From NCBI RefSeq assembly GCF_036370855.1, contig NC_088130.1, forward strand, positions 68,796,941 through 68,860,940: a DNA stretch of 64,000 bases. The letters run 5' to 3'. Made by a program: the position numbers and the translations under genes. The notes below the pieces were generated by a model. That model had not been told where the DNA came from, did no database searches, and worked only from the letters and a program-made list of their open reading frames with translations. Numbering within the stretch: the stretch's first letter is position 1; every line of letters starts with the position of its first letter. Below, in pieces: positions 37,686 through 49,707 of the stretch. The DNA is from Dromaius novaehollandiae. Taxonomy: Eukaryota > Chordata > Aves > Casuariiformes > Dromaiidae.

Positions 37686-40600
37686 GAAGGAGCCGGAGGT
37701 GTCCTCAGCTCCCAAACTGCTGCTTTTCTGGCCGAGCATGACCACGTGCTTCTTGGGCCTGGCTGTTTATGTAGGAGAGGAGACAGAACAAAACACAGGC
37801 TAGATCGTGCTTACGAGCAGGAGAAAATCATCCCACTTCTGCGACGTAGACAGTGCTGATTTAAGGAGGAATGGCTTGGTTTGATTCACTTGGTACCGTT
37901 CTGGGAAAAGCATGTGAATTAGTGGTACGGCAGGTTCATCGCGAGGTGAGAAAACAGACTGCGTGTGCCTCCAAGGAAGTCCCAGGCATCGCTCCGGGCA
38001 GTTAATCAGCTTCAGGAGGTTTTCCAGTGTTGGCTGATGCAAAATGCATGCCGTGGAGCATGCGTGTGGGGTGAACCAAGGAGGGCAACGCGAGGGGTGC
38101 GTAGGTGACTCTCTCGTGTGGTTGGGTACCCTGGCTTTTTGCTCCTAAGAGACCAGGGAGCAATGTTCTGCTGTTCCCCCGAGCCTGCCGCACGTGCTGG
38201 GCACGTGGCTGCTTGGTGTCTGAGCCCCCCAGCTTGGGGACCCCGCGTTAAATCAGCTTGGGCTGCTCCTGAGGGACCTGGCGGGAGGCACCATCCCAAG
38301 GCCTTGGGTTGCTGGTGCCAGGCTGCTATAGGTGCTCTCCTCCACGCAGCAGGGTTTAATATTGTCTTATTGCCTCCACAAGCCAGGAGAACAAGGATGT
38401 CTGTCTGGCCACAAGAAAGCCTGTGCGTACCTTACTTTCATCTCAGAGAAGCGCTTGAGTTGCGATAGTCGCTTTGAAGTAGACAATTAAGGTTCCGTCT
38501 CCACATCAGTTAAATTCCAGGTGTCTTCAGTGAGAAAGGGGTGACGCAGTGACACCTCTCAGGGAATTTTAGGTGTGAGAGGTGCAGGTATCTCTGGAAA
38601 AACAGCCTGGCACCGCCAAATCCTCTGTTTGGAGTGGGCCAGCAAACCCATCTTGCAGAGCAGCGGCTTTCCCTGCTCACTCCCCTGGGCTGGCTGAGGG
38701 CCAGGGCCCTCGCGGGGAAAGGCCGCGTGGTCCATTAACTCGCCCTGCCGATCTGTCCAGTCCTGTGAAATACGGAAAGTTTTCAGCTGTTACAGAGTGC
38801 CTTTGGGTAAAGCTAAATTAAACCCTGGCCTGCTGTGAGAAGGCAGGGCTGAAAATGTAAATGCAAAAATAGGTCCCAGGTACAATGACTTCAAGGACAG
38901 AGGGTAGGTGCTGAGCTTTTCAGGATCTGATTCAGCTGGGGCTGGTTCCAATTAAAATGAGATCAAGGAGAAAGGGAAAAAAGTTGTTCCTTTGCCTGTC
39001 TTGAGGGTATAAAGCAGCTGTCAGTATTGCAGCTTTAAATGCTGGAACTGTTTCGGGTGTCTGCTATAAGCAGTGAACTTGATGAGACTATTTCAGATGA
39101 TTTCTTTAAGAATTATGGTACTTCTGCTTTCTGTGAATTTGCCTTTTTTTGTTCGTTTGTTTTTTGTGATTCCAGGTTGTAGAAAGCATTTCCCCAGAGC
39201 CATGGCTGGAATGAGCAGGCTGGCATGAATTTCCTTCCGCCTATCTCCCAGGCTGAGTGTGGTCAGAAGTGCAGAAATGTCATCAATTAGAAATAATTAT
39301 GTGCTTTTAGTAAACTTTTAGTATGGAGCAGACTATTGCTATTTCTGTGAAGTAGCCAGTGCTTGGTGGTTAGAGCCTCATTTATCACCAGCCATGCCGC
39401 TTCCAAAAGAAAGAGTGGATTTATTTATACCTAAAAGGAATAACATCAAAATTGCCATAGCTGTGGTTAGTGCACGAGAAACAGTACATGCAAGTGTCAG
39501 AGAGCTGACACCAGATAAATTAAAATGAAGGCTTTATTTTAATGCTGGCTAATAGTAGGGGAGAACAAATCCTTTCCCCAGAGCTTCCCTGCTTGCGGAG
39601 AACAACGTTCATGTCAAAGCAATTTGATCCAAGGACTAGCTAGTTGATTCGCTTTCCTGTGGCTCTATTCTAAGGTGAATGTCACCTCGTTACGGTGCTG
39701 CAAGATTTATGGCGTATGAAATCCTCATTTCCACCCAGGAGCCGCGAACGTGCTTTCCCATTGCTGCAGCTGGGAGCGGACCAGCAGGTAGGGCGGCGTG
39801 GAGCTGCGAGTGGGTCACTCTGAGAGCTGATAAAAACTGTTTTATGACAGCTCTGATTTCCGTAGCAAGCCCGTCGGCTGGGAACGGCTCGCACGCGTTG
39901 GCGCTGTAAAAGGGCCTTGGCACGCAGGTGAGGAGTAGCTCTGGGAACGAGCAAGGGCAGATGGAAGAACACAGCAGACGGGAGTGGGAGAGGAGCCGAA
40001 TAGCAAAACCAGGCTCTGTGGTCAGCCAGGGCACATTAAAATGTGGCTGAAAACCAGGCACCAAGTGGCAGACCTGTAAAGCATGGAAGTTGTCCAATTA
40101 AATTCTCTCTCCTGATAGTTGAGACTGTGAGGATTAATTGCGCCAGGAACTTCGTTAGCTCTCCATTGCTGTGAATCTCTTTCCTGACCCAGCCGGAGAC
40201 GGATACAGCCAGGGAGCTGTGGCGGATGCAGGCAGTTTCTGATTTGTTTTAAATGAAATGGAGAGATTTGTTTTAGATTAAGTGTTTCTAAGCTTACCAC
40301 GTGGTTCCCATTACCTGACTTCAAAGGGTCGCTGCCTTTCTAAGGCAGCCTGGGAAGGGGCGATCAGGGAAACGGTGGGGAAGTGGGTTTAGGTGTGGGA
40401 ATAAGAACAGCAGCACCTCTCGCCCGCGAGCAGAGGCGTCCTGGCTCTGTGCTTCGTTCCCATCACGTCCCCAGGTTGATCCATGGCTTCAGCACCTTGG
40501 GGTAGGTCTTCCTCGCTGTTGCCCCGCGATGCTGTTCGTACTGGGGTGAAACTACCTGAGCGGCAGCATCACTCGAGCTCTGTGCCGGGAGCACTTTGGA

Positions 40601-42484
40601 TGCAGCAGGAGCAGGTCGAGGAGAGTGTCCCCACGATACCGCTGTTACATCCGTCTCCTCTGTTACTTGAACGAGAAACAGTGAAATATCAAACGGCATC
40701 TGATGCGCTTTGTTGCGTTTGCGGAACAATATCAGTGGTTTGACTTTTAAACTTGTCTCATTTAAATTCCAGCTTCCTCCGAGTCTTACCTGGTCTTGTT
40801 ATTAGGGGTTCATTTTGCTTATTTAAAAAGGAAAGAAAACAAAATTTTTCAGCCTGCCATCGCAGTAATGACACAGCCTCACTCACTTCCCAAAATACCT
40901 GCTTGACGTTAAGCGTGACAGATGTCCATGCCAGCTGAGTGCCTCTTCTGAATCGAGTTTTGTTCGGGGTTAGTAATTGAGGAAAAAAAGCCGGTTTTCC
41001 AGAAATGAGTAATGATGAAAGACATCAAAGCCTGCTGTTCCTCTGGCCAAGCCTCACTGAGCAGTGCTTGCCTGAATGCAGGCTTGAACCTGCTTTTTTT
41101 CACCCACAGCTGTCCGACGCCATGTCTTCTGCTGAAATGGTCCTTGCGTCACATTTCATGGGGAAGATTTCTCTAACGTGGTGACCACGTTTAGGTAAAA
41201 AATCCTCCTCTTGCAGGACAAGGAGGGCAGGAGGGGTGCCCAGCACTGAGTCGAAAGGGGAGGCCGTCCAGGGTTAGGAGTCGTCGTGCTTCTCTCTGCT
41301 CCTTGAAGGAGCCTTGTGCATGGACTGCCCTTGTTCAGGCAGGCGGTTCCCCGGCTCGCTGCTGGCCGCGTGCTCCACGGAAAGCTCCCGGGTGCCAGCA
41401 CTTGCACGCCCGCCGCGGCGAGGCCTTGCCCATCCTCCTGACTCGGGCCTGTTCCTGAAGGGGGTTGTGCCGCTGGGCCCCGGCATCAATCCGAGACGCT
41501 GCCAGGCTGGCAACCGTACTGGTTTGTGGGCTCGCCATCTGCATGCGTCTGTGCATCTCTGAGTGATGCCGCGCGTCATTACGTGCCGCTGCGCTCAGGC
41601 TGGCGCGCAGGCAGAACAATACCTCGGGGCAAGTGACTCGGTAAATAACAGCTGATTAGCAAAATAGAAATGCTGCAAAGAGCAGTTGCTGAACTTTGTG
41701 ACGGTGGCAGGGATGCACACGAGTGCACGGAGTGCTAGCGGTGCTAATCGGGCTGGTAGGAAGGAGTTTGATCACTGTACTCGAAGGTCCTCATTAGCTT
41801 GTGTGTTTGTAAAGTGCAGAGGCGATTCTACATTCAGGAAAGGCTTTTACAGCCTTTGTCGTCTTACATCATTAGAAATGCCGTGATCCCTTCTGTTAAA
41901 AAGATGGCTTTAAGGGCAAAAAAACTCCCCAAGCCTCAACCTCTGTGCTTGAAAGCTAATTACTGTCTGCTCTTCAAGTGCAGCAAAGTGGGCAGAGTAT
42001 GTTTTGGAAAAAGGGAACAAGTTTCAAGGAAATGCCCCTTACGCTTGCTTTCACGATCCAAAAATGTGCGTTTCAGCAGATACCAGAAGCATTGCTGGGA
42101 TTAGTGCAGCAGCAGAACAGCTAGGGAAAAACTATGAGTTCAAAGTTTGGAAAACTTAATTTCTCCTCTTTTTTTGCTTATTTCCCCTGTTTGATCTTAC
42201 CAGCACCGTGCAGACGGAGGAGGGAAGGATAGTTGGCAGCGGGAAGCATGGTGTATGTCTGCGTGCCACTCTGGCCTGGTAGGCTGTCCAAATTCCCTGC
42301 GCCCCTGCCTACGCTGCCGGGGGCATGGGGCTCCCCTATGGTTTTGTGCTTATATCCTGGAATATAAACTCCTCTCCTGTGCTGGCTCTTCTGTCCGAAT
42401 ATATCTTGTGTGTCTGTTACCATTCAGACAAAAAAAGAAGTCTTTATTGCTGTAATATATATTCGGCAGCCTTCCTTGATCCCA

Positions 42485-42535
42485 GAAAAGTGCTGTAAGA
42501 TCTGCATGCGAAAAGCACTCTAGAAATGTAAGACT
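42485..42535 (+). mobile_element. Ancient SINE 3' tail (AmnSINE/LF-SINE-like)
   Basis: AAAGTGCTGTAAGATCTGCA followed by TGCGAAAAGCACTCTAGAAA and TGTAAG resembles the conserved 3' tail shared by old amniote SINEs, roughly GTGCTTTGAGATCTACGGAT then GAAAAGCGCTATAGAAATGTAAG. Only the tail is recognisable. The upstream body is not evident by eye. Confidence 0.45.
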
Positions 42536-45500
42536 TTTTTTTGAACAGTAACTATCGAAAGGGAAAAAAGGTGAGTCTTTGAGATGCGAGTCTTACAGAA
42601 CAATTTAGCCAGGCTTTCTTGGCATGATTCCTTCTGCAGAAATGAGTATTTCACCACCCACGGGAGCCAAAAGTCAAGAAACGGATTAGGCCTGCTGTAA
42701 TTGCTCTATCCTGCTCACTCTCTATCACCCTGTGTAGAGCAGAAGGGATATTACGGAGCAGTGTCTGGCTAAACGCAAACCCTTGGCAGTTGGGACCCCA
42801 GGCTAGCGTGAAGGAGCGTAATTGCATTGCTCTCGGTGAAACGGGTGCAGTTCACAGCAGCTGAAGCCGATGCCAGCTGATGATCTGGCCCTGCGTTTAA
42901 AGCATCAGATGTCAAAACAGAGCAAAACCCCACAAAGCTTTTGCAGCCCCACGGTTCAGCCTTAGAGCTGCTCTGGCCCTCTTCATCCCTTCTGGACACC
43001 CAGTCCGTTAAGGGAGCAGGATCACGCGTGCTTCAGATGATCCTCATGTTAAGGGCTTGTCCCAGCTGCGGTAAGAGCCAGGCAGCAGGCAGACAACGCT
43101 CTGCTCCCGTGAACTGCTGCCTGGGCTTGGCGCATATATTCATCTCCTGCTTGCATCTCTTTTTAGTGAAAGTGAGCCCAGATAGAGGACCCTTGTCCTC
43201 CAGAGGAGCAGTAAGCTGGTACAGAAGATGCTGGGCAATGTCTTTAAAGCACAAGAGCCCCATGGTCGCGTGGGATGGAGCTTGGAGGGGCGCTGCCCTG
43301 GGGGACAGTCACAAGGAGTCATTCCCAGGGCCCTGGAGGACCGTGGAATGATCCAGGCAGGATTGGTTGCTCCTTCTCAGTTTCCTCATCTTGTTTAAGA
43401 GCCCTTCTGGCATGAAGAGTGGAAATGTAGTAACAGTCTTTGTTGCATCTCGACAACAGGATGGATGGTAGGCCCCAAAACAGCTTGCATGCATGCAGTG
43501 GGAGCCTGTGGCATCGCAGACTCAGCAGGACTGAATGTGGTTGTTGCAAAGGAGCCAGTTCTGGCGGCTGGAAAGCTGGGTTTGTCATAAAAAGGCAGCC
43601 AGGCGTCCCTGTCATAGCCCACTCAACGCAAAGTGGCTCCAGCTCATGCCTTTAACCCCAGGATTTCGACCCTTTCGGTAAGCGAGGCCGGTGTGGTGAT
43701 TAGTACACGTGGAAATGTGACTGATGATGAGGATGGTATTTCTGGGAGCTTTCTTCAGCAGCATTTTAGATCCGTTTCCCTGCTCCCTGCAACCCCATTA
43801 AAATTTAAGGGGAAAAGCGGGAGGAATGGAAGAGAATTTGCTATTAAAGGCTTAATTCATTTTAACCTCAAGCATTAACTGGAGCTTGTGCAAACCGCTG
43901 GTAAGGCAATTAAAGTGACTTTTTAATGGGTTATTTTTGTCACTTCATCAGCGTGGGAGCTAAAGCTGCCGGCCTGTGAGCTGCCTGGGCGAGGGGCCAT
44001 CCTTGTACTGTGCTCCTCCGATGCTGAACCCGAGTGGGTTACATGCAGGAGCACAAGGCACGGCTGAGCCGCAAGAGGAAAGGCACAAAGATGTGCTGCA
44101 GCAGAACATGGAGAGCAAAACCTTTGGGCTTCAGTCCTTCGGTTTCAAGCTTGAATCTATCTTGGAAAAAGAAAAAACTGAAGGATGATTTCTTTCCAGT
44201 TGCCCTCCGCATGCCGCAGGATTGGTGTGCGCAGGTGTGCTGTGCACCTTAGGGCACCAGGGCAGACCCCCGCAGATTTACCCTGTTTCCTCCTGGCTAC
44301 GAGTGTCGCGTTTTTCTCCCGTGGTAGCATGCATCCCACGGTTTTTGTTCCCTCCAGTGCAGTAAGAGGCTGTCAAGTAAGCCTGAGTCCGTTTCACAAC
44401 ACAGCATTGAAGAAATGCAAGCACAGGCTCCAGCTAAATTTGTTTCCCGTGTAACTCAGCCAAGAGAAACAAGGGATGGATCTGGCCCGGTTTTCCTGTG
44501 CAATGCTCTCTCCCCCGTTCAGCTCCTGCTTGCACAGTGCACCTCTGTTGCCTTGCAGTCTCTCTCCACGGAGGTGGGTTTTCAGAGGAACACTTTCTAA
44601 AAATAGCTGTCTGGTTTGATGTCTTTCTGGTATTACTCTGTGTAGTGTCAAAAACCTGCCTAGATGGGCTGTCCAGCCCATTGATGTTCCTTTATAATAC
44701 AGTTAATCCGCATAATCTCATTATAGTAGTAGGCGATTATACTGAGAACAAGCATTAGCAGTGGTCCAGCAAAGCCTTTTATTCCCCACATATGATGTCG
44801 GTGGCTAAAAGTCGCCAGGGGTGTTTTGCTTTTGCTCGGGCTATTTTAGGACCAGGACTTGCAACATTTTTTCTTTTAATTCTCTAGCAAAGTCTTCCGT
44901 GTTATTTCGGAAAATGCCAGCACGTTTCTTGCACTGTGGCAACCACAAGCGCCCCTTGAGCATGCACCACATTCTCCCCAAATCTCAAAACTCGGAGGCG
45001 TTAAACTGGAGTCTTTTCCCGGGGGGAGAAGCGGGGAAGCTTTGTAGTTTCAGCTGTGCTGGGAGATAACGTGGGCCAGAGCTGTGCACCGGGGAAGCCT
45101 GACACGGAGCGAGGGCTCATGTCCATAGGGAGGGAGGGAGAAGCCTGTGTAGACTCAAAACTAGGCTCAGGCCCTTGAAGGGGAGTATAAATGCACTCTG
45201 GGAGGCTCTCGCAGATGTTTGACACCGAGGGCTGGCTCTCCGACAGTCGCCAAATATCACTGAACTGATGGTAAAATACCACGTCTGGGCCATCTCATGG
45301 ATTGATGGTTCATTCTGTTCGATGTTTGAACCCATGCTGGTGCTGTTGGTGATGGATCGCAGGTCACCATTCCTCGTGCACGTCGTCTCGTTAACCGGAT
45401 CGTTTGTGCAATAAAACAGAGCCCTGCCTGCGTCCCAGCACGCTCTAGCTCGCCGCGCGCCTCCCAGACGTGAAGCCCACGGCAAGGAGCAGCGAACTGA

Positions 45501-46936
45501 GGCTCTGCTTTGCTCAGCATAAAAGCTCCTTGTTCTCGAGGATGCACGCAGGCGAGGAGCGCGGGCAGCCGGGAGGAAGGTCACTTCAGCGACGGCTTTC
45601 CCCAGGCTCCCAAAAGGTCGTTCGCAGGCGGAAGTCGCTGTCGTTCGCTCCTTGACCTCTCCGGGATGAAGGAGGCAGGAGGCTGCAGCTGAAGGTGCAG
45701 CTCCACTGAGATGCCCTTGATTCCTTGAGCCTTTCACATGTGCCTGGTGCAACGTGTGAGGCACGAGGGGTGTCACCGTTACAGCTATGGCATGGTCGTC
45801 GCTGGGCGAGTCTCTGCACCTCGCGTTTTTACGCCCTTTCCTCTCTTATGCAGTTAGGAGTCGCTGGCGGAGCTTTTATGGTGTCTTGGGACTGCAGTGC
45901 TGTGGGGACACGGCTGTGGGACTGCAGTGGGAGGAGCGAGGATGGGAGCGTTTTAGGAAATGGTTTCTGCAGACAAATGCGGTTCTTTTTCCCTCTCTAA
46001 AGCCGACCCCGATGGTATGTCTGAGCTGAGCGTGCAGATCTGCCCGTGGTCCAGCCTGGGCCCCCAAAATAAACTGCGATACAGCGTGAGATTTGCAGTG
46101 AGCAGGGAGATTAAGGGAGGGGTTAGACATGCTCCGGGAGACACAAATGCAAACACTTTTGCAAGGTGGCAGCTCAGCGTTTGGAAATGCCATCAGGCTT
46201 TCTGCTTGCAGGGGTTGCTTCTGGTGTACAGCCGCTTGCTGCCTGTCGGGAGGGAGGAGCGAGTCGGAGGAATCGCTGCCCACACGTGCCAAAGAAAGTG
46301 CGGTGCACCGGGATCAATTCCGTGTTCCTTGCTCACAGTGAAAAAACCTCTAGGGATATAAATATTATATAAATGTTATATATAGTTTTATCTTTCTGCT
46401 TTTGCTTATCTTGCTTCAGCCCCACGGTACCATAAAGCTACGGGTACCACAAAAGGTACCAGCTAAGACATCCTCCGTCTCTCGTGAAGTACTCGATGCG
46501 GTCGGAAAGGAAAGCTGCTTGCGTAGCGTATGGACCTCGGGGTAGTTGTGAGCATCTCGTTGGATATAAAGCTGGGCTTTTCCAGCTTAACAATATTGTG
46601 TCAAACAAATGTTTTGTTTAGATCAGTGGCGGAAGGCACGTTGGCTGTTTGCGTGCACTAAACCAACGTTTGTTCGAGGCATTATCTAGTTACTCGCTGG
46701 CTGCAGACCAGAGCGCCCGGTGTTTTCTCACGTGTCCGGGCCCTCTGGGAAAGTGACCTTTCCGCACTCCTTATCTGGATTCAACAATTTGAAGCTCCGA
46801 GGCACGGCTGAGTTACCGAAACCGTCTGTCTGGCTGGGGTCAGCCCAGTAGCTTTTCTGCACTGTTGAAAATCCGTGTGAGTGTCAGCAAGTTCTTCATT
46901 GTTTTCTGTTCTTTCTGTGGACTAATGAGTGCCGTC

Positions 46937-46939
<3 letters not shown>

Positions 46940-46967
<28 letters not shown>
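46940..46967 (+). repeat. Poly(T), T28
   Basis: Uninterrupted T28, that is A28 on the minus strand. It lies about 630 bp downstream, in the minus-strand sense, of the coding-like frame at 47600-47850. No AATAAA is visible just before it on that strand. Confidence 0.95.
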
Positions 46968-46971
<4 letters not shown>

Positions 46972-47599
46972 GTATGATTTGGCCTGGCCACAAGGGCACT
47001 CGCTGTTAAAATGAAAGGTCCTGCTTTCATGGAAGAGGTTTGGGTAGCACAGGGGGCTTTGCCACGTCGAGCGACGCTGCTCCACTTACTTTGGTGGTGT
47101 GTGTGTGAAAATTGTATGCATTTTTCTATCATTCAAGCCAAGACTCTGGGATCATTTTTATGCTGCTTCCCTTTGGTTGTACCTTCTCCTTCAGGCTCTT
47201 GCCACACAGTCGCACTGATTTTGCCTTTCGTCCGGGGGACAGGACAGGGACAGCTTCAGCGGCAGCAGCGGTAGAGTCCTGTTTGGTGTCTTCTGGCCTT
47301 TTGCTGGTCACAGCTCTGCTCGTCTCCTTGCATCTTGCTGGGACCAGCGTTGCTATGGGCTTCCAGTAGAATCGGGGTATTAAAGAAACCTGAAAAATAC
47401 TATTTTGGGGGGAAATAGGTACACGGTCCAGTGCTGAGCCTGGGTGAGGCCCCTCAGAGCCAGCGGTGCTGGAGCAGTGGGGGCCATGCGTAGCTGCCTC
47501 GTCCTTAATTTCTGACTGTTGTGCTAGAAACAGCTCTTGCGTAAGAGGGTCTGATCCTGCCCAGGGGGAGGACTTTGCTTGTCATAATAAAGAAGAGCT

Positions 47600-47850
47600 T
47601 CACTCGGAGGAGCTCAGAACAGTAGCCCTCCAGTTTGGCAGCTTGCTTTTGTACGGGTCCAAGTGGTGCCTGGTGCCAGCAGCTCCGCGCACGAGCTTGT
47701 GCCGCTTCCAGGGGCCTCGGGACAGGACGTCTCCGGCGGAGACGCTGGCGCGGAGGTAGCTGAGGACGTGGCTGCACGCCAGCATCGCTTGCTCCCTGGC
47801 ATCCTCCAAATCGCTGGCCGCGTTCATGATGAGGTGGGGGGAGTAGCTCG
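47600..47850 (-). CDS. Coding-like minus-strand segment, possible terminal exon of an unrecognised gene
   Basis: Read on the minus strand, a candidate acceptor (CCCCCCAATTTCAG) precedes an open segment beginning GTSYSPHLIMNAASDLEDAR. It continues through LACSHVLSYLRASVSAGD and HHLDPYKSKLPNWRATVL to a TGA. Third codon positions are mostly G or C and the residue mix is balanced, whereas the two other minus frames over the same bases are P/R/Q-rich shadows. The frame stays open upstream to an ATG near 47980, but that part is less protein-like, so I mark only the convincing portion. I do not recognise the family and see no membrane segment. It lies inside the putative MAPK4 intron 1, antisense to MAPK4. 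Chance in GC-rich DNA is not excluded. Confidence 0.35.
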
Positions 47851-49413
47851 TACCCCTGAAATTGGGGGGTCTGCAGAGCTGTTTGGGCCTCAGGAAGGGC
47901 CTGGGGTGGGGATGGAGCCCCCACCATGGTAGAAACCTCATGTTCCTGTGAGATCCAAGAGATTTCAAAGCAGAGAACAAGATCCTTTAGTTTATGGCTG
48001 AAAGAAACTAGGAAGAGGGGAGGGGAAAAGCTGTTTGCCAAGAGGAGAGTATAAACGTCATATTTACCTGCCCTCGGTCCCGAAGGATAACCCTTCCTGC
48101 AGAATAACCCTGCTCTCCGTGGACGTTCGTGCAGAACTGAGCAGCAGGAGCCCTTCTTTACTGGTGGGAAGGTTTAATTAAGTTTCAGCTTTAAAGCTGT
48201 CCCTGGTCTGGGAGCGTACAAGCTGCAGGAAACTTGCCCATATTTCCTTCTGCTTCGCTAACTCCGCTGCTGTGACTAAAATTTTGAGAGCATCCCTCAA
48301 AATGTGTGAGTCCTTCACAGGAGGGCTCTGTGCCGCGTTTCCTCCTGTGCCAGCTTCGTTCGCCCGCTGCTGGTCTCTGCTGCATCGCCCGCTCCTTGGG
48401 TCTTGGCTCCTTTGGGTGGGAAGTGCCCTTTGCTGTGCCCGGCGGGGCTGGTGCTGCCGCGCCGGTAACGATGAGGCCGCGGTGAAGGGCGTTTGAAAGG
48501 CTTTTGTGAGGGAGGGAGGGATTCTGCGGGGGGAAGAGAGGGAACGAAGAACTGAATCACATCATGCTCCTGCCAGATCCACCCCATATGGGGATCAATA
48601 AGCTAAGGCCATGCAACGAACACAGTCAGCAGCGTAACCCCTCCTAGACCATCCCCGCTCTCCGGCACGGTGTTTAATCTTGGGCCTGAGGCTCCCGGGT
48701 TGTGGGATCTGGCCCTTTACATTACACGGCTCTCAAGCGAGAGATCACTCTGTTATCCTTCTTTAATTAGCACCTGTGGTGCTTTCTTAATAACAGACAT
48801 CTTGTTACAACACTTGAGCTTTAATGAATTCGTCCAACGAGAGAGTGTGCTGGTGCTTGTGGCAGGTTCAGTAAAAAGGAAGAGCTTATTACGACCGAGT
48901 GTTCGGCTCTTCTCCGGGGAAACGCTGGAAGTGCATGGGGAATTGCATACGTCTTCTGGAAACGGTAGTCGAGAGCTGGTGCAAAGGCCCCGAGAACTCT
49001 CTGACTGCACAGAGAAATGGATTTGAAAGTCAGAACGGCAACATCAGGGCAAATCCTGTGCGCTTTTCTGGCATGTAGGTGACGTACATCAGTAAAGTGA
49101 GTCAGGCGCAGGCTGCCTTCACACCTGGGAAAGCGGGCTGCGGCATGGGAACGAACCAGGGCTGGTGCAGTGGGAGGGAGGGAAAGGGAAGAGGGAGAAT
49201 GAAAGAATGGAAGAAAATTTCTGAATTCCCTTGTCCTTGCACTGGGCAGCACAAGGGCTCCCAAGCAGAGAATCTCCTCGGATGATATCGGAGGCAGATG
49301 CAGGAGCTGCCCTGATTGAAAAAGTGAATAGAAAGTAAATTGAAACTATAAAAATATGTTCAGTGTTGATAAAGAGGTAACATGTCTCTACATTTCTTAG
49401 CCTATTTTTCTAT

Positions 49414-49707
49414 TCATGGTATGTCTTGGGAATTTGGTTTTATAATCCTTGGTGTAAGGAACTGCATCTCTTTCTTGATCTCGCCTTCATTTGCAAGCAC
49501 ACGTACAGGAGTGGAGGGCAGCTTGGTCTGAACGCAGGTTTTTCGCAAGCTTGTCAGGCGCTTCTCATCATTAGCTCTGGCTTTGCTGCGGGGTCGGTAT
49601 GGTAGAAGGCCAGTGGTTTTGAAGCTGTTAACCCAGTAACAGGAACCTAAATCATCATGTGGAAACATAATTTCACGTGGCCTGAATGTTTTGTGGTTGT
49701 TCAACAT
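49414..49707 (-). CDS. 97-codon coding-like open frame, unrecognised protein
   Basis: The minus-strand ATG at 49707 opens a 97-residue frame ending in TGA at 49414. An in-frame TAG lies 21 nt before the ATG, so this is the only Met start if the frame is unspliced. Composition is protein-like: few runs, balanced charge, single Trp, basic centre. Segments include FRPREIMFPHDDLGSCYWV, KTTGLLPYRPRSKARAND and EIKKEMQFLTPRIIKP. Codon use shows no extreme bias. There is no signal peptide or membrane helix. The short basic, proline- and tyrosine-containing style recalls small sperm or ciliary proteins, but that is an impression and not a match. It sits in putative MAPK4 intron 1, antisense to MAPK4. 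No minus-strand AATAAA is obvious downstream. It may be a small nested gene, one exon of one, or chance. Confidence 0.45.
   Translation of the reverse strand: MLNNHKTFRPREIMFPHDDLGSCYWVNSFKTTGLLPYRPRSKARANDEKRLTSLRKTCVQTKLPSTPVRVLANEGEIKKEMQFLTPRIIKPNSQDIP

Noticed and set aside
45117-45776. 219-codon minus-strand frame
   Set aside because: Composition is A/R/S-rich, with competing open frames on the same bases, no domain and no supporting start context.
46940-46967. T28 as the poly(A) tail of a minus-strand retrocopy
   Set aside because: No AATAAA just upstream on that strand, no target-site duplication and no recognisable retrocopied gene.
48670-49026. 118-codon plus-strand frame
   Set aside because: It looks somewhat protein-like in its second half, but there are no splice sites, no family and weak codon signal. 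The minus-strand candidates nearby are stronger.
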